From: Palauibacter sp022826685
GTDB lineage: Bacteria; Gemmatimonadota; Gemmatimonadetes; Palauibacterales; Palauibacteraceae
NCBI RefSeq assembly: GCF_965221685.1
Contig: NZ_OZ244907.1
Length of the DNA: 64,000 nt
Strand: one strand, 5' to 3'
A model generated the notes under the pieces. The model saw nothing but the letters and a program-made list of their open reading frames with translations, had not been told where the DNA came from and did no database searches. The position numbers were made by a program, and so were the translations under genes. Below, one piece after another: positions 60,846 to 64,000 of the stretch (the first letter of the stretch is position 1; the number at the start of each line of letters is the position of its first letter).

Positions 60846-63800
60846 TCAGCTGATCACCACCCGCCGCCAGTTCGTCATGATCTTCGGCGCGTCCTCCAGG
60901 AGGTCGTTGAGGTCGGCGATCACGCCGTTCACGATGCCGGAGAGCTCCTCGGCCCGCTGAGCGGCGCCGGCTTCGATCTCCGTCAGCACGTCCATCTGCC
61001 CGACCGTCGGTCGCGCCTGGGGGCCCGAGACCGCGCGGGAGATGTTGCGAAGCTGCTCGATGAGGCGCGGCCAATCGCGGTAGCCCATCGATCCCGGCGG
61101 ACGCCGCACTTCGCTCGACACCGCCGTCAGCTGACTCTGAGCATCGTCGGCGACGGCTCTCACCTGTTCTTCGTTGGACAGCTCCTTGCCTTCGATGGAC
61201 TCGAGGAGTCCGTCGATCTGCCCGTCCAGGTCGTTGATCGTGCCCATCATCCGGTTGAGTTGCGTCTCGAGGTCGCGTGCGCGCATGGCCGCGGTGAAGC
61301 GCTCGTCGTACACGGCCTGCGAGGCCGCCACGTTGGGGTCGCCGCGAAGCTGGAAGTCCTTCGACAGCTCCGTACCGCCCACATCGATCGTCGCCGTGTA
61401 GGTGCCCGGGACGGCGGGCGGGCCCGTCAGGCCGAAGAAGAAGAACCCTCCACCCGGAGGACCCTGTCCCGGAATCGGCTCCGCGCCGGTCCAGCGGAGG
61501 TCCCAGATCGCGCGGTTGACGCCCGGCGTGACGTCACGGTGCTGGAACTCGCGCACGAGCTTGCCGTTGCGGTCCGTGATACGCACGTCGACCGAGTTGC
61601 CCGCAGCCTCGGCGGCGTCCTCCGAGAGATGGAAGTGGATCCACGCGCCGGGGGCGGGGTTCTCCCCCGCAAAGCGGCTCTGGCCGAAGTTGCTGGTGCG
61701 GCCCCACATCTCCCACTCCGTCGCCGTGCGGATGTCGAAGAGATGGGCGTCCTGCCCGATGGCCTCGGTCAGCTCGACCATGGGCTGGATGTCGTCGAGG
61801 ATGAACGCGCCGCGCCCGTGCGTGCCGATGACGAGGTCGTTGTACTGGCGCTGGATCTTCACGCCCCGCACCGACACGCGCGGAAGGTTGCCGCGGATGT
61901 CCACCCACGTGTCGCCGCGGTCCCACGACGCGAAGATGCCGCGCTCCATGCCGACGAAGAGCAGGTCCGGGTTCGAGGGGTGCTGCCGCACGACCTTCAC
62001 GTAGTCGTCCTGGGGGAGCCCGGCGGAGATGTCGCGCCACGTCTGCCCGTAGTCGCGCGTCTCCCACAGGTGCGGGGTGAAGTCGTCGAGGCGGTGGTTG
62101 TCGACGGCCATGTACGCGGTGCCGGCATCCGTGGGCGACGCCTCGATGTTGCCGATCCAGGTCTCGGCGGGCAGGCCGGGCACGCGGTCGCGGACGTTCG
62201 TCCACGTCGCGCCGTTGTCGCGCGTGATCTGCACGTTGCCGTCGTCGGTGCCGACCCAGATCACGCCCGGTTCGAACTCGTCCTCGGCGATGGTGAGGAT
62301 CGTGGTGTGGAATTCGGCTGCGGTGTTGTCGAGGTAGATCTCGCCGCCCGAATCGAGCTGCTTCTCCGGGTCGTCGGTGGTGAGGTCGGGGCTGATCACG
62401 TCCCACGAGTGGCCGTAGTCGTTGCTGCGGAAGACGACGTTGCCCCCCCAGTACACCGTCGCCGGGTCGTGCGGCGAGATGACGATCGGCGCGTCCCAGT
62501 TGAAACGGTACCTCGCCTGGTACATCCCCTGCCCCACCGAGCCGATCATGAGCGGCCACGGCTCGATCGACCGCATCTGCCCCGAGTTCGTGTCCGTGAT
62601 GCGGAAGTAGCCGCCCTGCGCGTTCGAGTAGATCAGGTTCGGCTGACCCGGCACCGGCACGGTGTAGAAGCCGTCGCCGCCGGAGACGGTGTAGAAATAG
62701 CCGGGCAGGATGCCGCGGCGGTCGTTGAGCCGGCTCGGCCCGCACCAGTTGCCGTTGTCCTGCAGCCCGCCGCACACGTAGTACGGGTCGCGGTCGTCGA
62801 CGAAGATGTGGTAATACTGCGCGAGGCTGAAGTTGCGGAAGATGTGGAAGTTGGCGCCTCCGTCGTACGACACCTGCATGCCGCCGTCCGAGCCCGAGAG
62901 GATCCGCTCACCGTCTTCCGGGTCGATCCAGTACGCCTGGTGGTCGCCGTGCACGTCGTTGGCGATGCGCTCGAAGGTCTGGCCCCCGTCGGTCGATTTC
63001 GACAGCCCGCCCGAGAGCGTGTACAGCGTCTCGTGGTCGGACGGGTCGACGTAGACGTCGGAGTAGTAGAAGGGCCGGAAGTTGAGCTGGTTCTTGTTGT
63101 CGTTGACCATCTCCCAGGTCTCGCCGTAGTCGTCGGACATGAAGAGCGTGCCGGCGGTGGGGTATTCCGTGATCAGGTAGACGATGTTCGGACGGGACTG
63201 CGCCACGCTGACGCCGATGCGGGCCATGGGTTCGTCCGGCGTGGTCGTGATCTTCTTCCACGAGATGCCGCCGTCGCGCGACACATAGAGCGCCGTCTCC
63301 TTGCCCCCGTCGTCAAAGCGCCACGGCAGACGGCGGAAGGTCCACATGCCCGCGTAGACGTTGCGAGGGTTCGTCAGGTCGATGTCGATGTCCGAGCACC
63401 CCGTGTCCTCGTCGATGAACAGCACGTGGTCCCACGTCTGTCCACCGTCGGTCGTGCGGAAGACGCCGCGCTCCCGGTTGGGGCCCCATTCGTGGCCCAT
63501 CGCGCAGACCAGGGCGACATCGGGGTCGCGCGGGTCGACAACGATGCGCTTGATGCGTTCGCTGTCCTCGAGGCCGAGGTGGGTCCAGGTGGCGCCGCCA
63601 TCGGTCGAACGGTACACGCCGTCGCCGTACGAGACCGAGTTGCGCGGGTCGCCCTCGCCGGAGCCGAGCCAGACGACGTTGTGGTCGGAGGGGGCCAGCG
63701 TCAACGCCCCGACCGAGTAGGTGTTCTCGTCGTCCCACTGATGCTCGAAGGTCACGCCCCCGTTGGTCGTCTTCCAGACGCCCCCGTTGGCCGCTCCGAC

Positions 63801-64000
63801 CCAGAAGGTCCGCGGATCGCCCGGTACGCCGATGATGGCGGACACCCGTCCGCCCATGTTCACGGGACCGATGTGCCGCCACTCGATGTCGCCCAGCGCA
63901 GCCGAGATGGCGGCGGGGCTCTGGGCCTGCGACGGTGTGGCAGCGACCGGTGTGACGGCGAGAAGGGCGAAGAGTGCGAGGGCGAGCCGGAATGCGCTGC
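60846..64000 (-). CDS. Large secreted BNR/sortilin-type repeat protein (5' end beyond the window)
   Basis: The reading frame continues past the GTG at 63863 to the right edge and encodes a signal peptide there (RLALALFALLAVTPVAAT), so the true start lies outside. More than 1040 residues are present. At least eight Asp-box motifs (STDGGATWTHL, TTDGGQTWDHV, SRDGGISWKKI, SDDYGETWEMV, ETRDYGQTWRDIS and others) build a VPS10/sortilin-like or sialidase-like propeller. The last 250 residues hold a beta-sandwich and a helical region (TQLNRMMGTINDLDGQIDGL). Such proteins are abundant in Gemmatimonadota; enzymatic activity is not evident. Confidence 0.9.
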   Translation of the reverse strand, partial: SAFRLALALFALLAVTPVAATPSQAQSPAAISAALGDIEWRHIGPVNMGGRVSAIIGVPGDPRTFWVGAANGGVWKTTNGGVTFEHQWDDENTYSVGALTLAPSDHNVVWLGSGEGDPRNSVSYGDGVYRSTDGGATWTHLGLEDSERIKRIVVDPRDPDVALVCAMGHEWGPNRERGVFRTTDGGQTWDHVLFIDEDTGCSDIDIDLTNPRNVYAGMWTFRRLPWRFDDGGKETALYVSRDGGISWKKITTTPDEPMARIGVSVAQSRPNIVYLITEYPTAGTLFMSDDYGETWEMVNDNKNQLNFRPFYYSDVYVDPSDHETLYTLSGGLSKSTDGGQTFERIANDVHGDHQAYWIDPEDGERILSGSDGGMQVSYDGGANFHIFRNFSLAQYYHIFVDDRDPYYVCGGLQDNGNWCGPSRLNDRRGILPGYFYTVSGGDGFYTVPVPGQPNLIYSNAQGGYFRITDTNSGQMRSIEPWPLMIGSVGQGMYQARYRFNWDAPIVISPHDPATVYWGGNVVFRSNDYGHSWDVISPDLTTDDPEKQLDSGGEIYLDNTAAEFHTTILTIAEDEFEPGVIWVGTDDGNVQITRDNGATWTNVRDRVPGLPAETWIGNIEASPTDAGTAYMAVDNHRLDDFTPHLWETRDYGQTWRDISAGLPQDDYVKVVRQHPSNPDLLFVGMERGIFASWDRGDTWVDIRGNLPRVSVRGVKIQRQYNDLVIGTHGRGAFILDDIQPMVELTEAIGQDAHLFDIRTATEWEMWGRTSNFGQSRFAGENPAPGAWIHFHLSEDAAEAAGNSVDVRITDRNGKLVREFQHRDVTPGVNRAIWDLRWTGAEPIPGQGPPGGGFFFFGLTGPPAVPGTYTATIDVGGTELSKDFQLRGDPNVAASQAVYDERFTAAMRARDLETQLNRMMGTINDLDGQIDGLLESIEGKELSNEEQVRAVADDAQSQLTAVSSEVRRPPGSMGYRDWPRLIEQLRNISRAVSGPQARPTVGQMDVLTEIEAGAAQRAEELSGIVNGVIADLNDLLEDAPKIMTNWRRVVIS

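Noticed and set aside
1..64000. CRISPR arrays, insertion sequences, tRNA or rRNA genes
   Set aside because: No regularly spaced repeats, transposase-like frames with terminal inverted repeats, or RNA gene signatures were seen. The repeats found are the gene-array duplication and the short tract in dctQ.

Overview
The window is high-GC, densely packed bacterial chromosome. Several features point to a Gram-negative, diderm, aerobic heterotroph, most plausibly a member of the Gemmatimonadota. These are lipoproteins and signal peptides followed by periplasmic proteins, TonB-type plug domains fused to carboxypeptidase-regulatory-like folds, TRAP transport, a large sortilin/BNR-type secreted protein, a MurE with the DNPR motif of meso-diaminopimelate enzymes, and CopD. 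The assignment comes from family composition and protein style; no rRNA or tRNA gene is visible. GTG and TTG starts and 4-base stop/start overlaps (ATGA, GTGA, TTGA) are very common, and they were used to fix many start sites.

Left end (1-17.5 kb). A flotillin-like SPFH gene runs in from the left edge. It is followed on the minus strand by a five-gene operon: an ECF sigma factor, a transmembrane anti-sigma-like protein fused to a thioredoxin-like domain, a Cys-rich secreted mini-protein, a beta-propeller lipoprotein and a small helical protein. Next comes a gene-poor 0.7 kb stretch holding a decayed flotillin fragment. Beyond it lies a tandem array of five paralogous secreted proteins (6.3-13.3 kb) that end exactly where a TonB plug domain ends and have no beta-barrel. 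A 183-bp repeat shows the array grew by duplication and carried the tail of dctM with it. Upstream on the same strand are a dctPQM TRAP transporter and a class V (glyoxylate-type) aminotransferase.

Middle (17.4-24.4 kb). A divergent FAD/Fe-S 2-hydroxyacid dehydrogenase (GlcD-GlcF-like fusion) fits a glycolate/glyoxylate theme with the aminotransferase. Then come a beta-lactamase-fold serine hydrolase, a Phd/VapC-type toxin-antitoxin pair with a palindromic operator, a thioesterase, an alpha/beta hydrolase and a lower-GC unknown gene with a HEPN-like Rx4H motif.

Division and wall block (24.4-50.4 kb, all minus strand). A near-complete dcw cluster reads mraZ-rsmH-ftsL-ftsI-murE-murF-mraY-murD-ftsW-murG-murC-murB-ftsQ-ftsA-ftsZ. 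It starts from a sigma70-type promoter with four MraZ-type boxes at exact 10-base spacing. It continues without an obvious break into an M23 peptidase, a VWA membrane protein, ftsY, recG, asnS, an exported RidA-family protein and a small membrane protein.

Right end (50.4-64 kb). This holds a periplasmic TPR protein with an intrinsic terminator, a divergent coxG / coxD-coxE maturation set without CO dehydrogenase subunits, an HU protein, a small membrane protein and a YbdK-type carboxylate-amine ligase. It also holds an aminotransferase plus M20 amidohydrolase pair suggestive of beta-alanine/pyrimidine catabolism, copD, and a large BNR-repeat secreted protein cut by the right edge.
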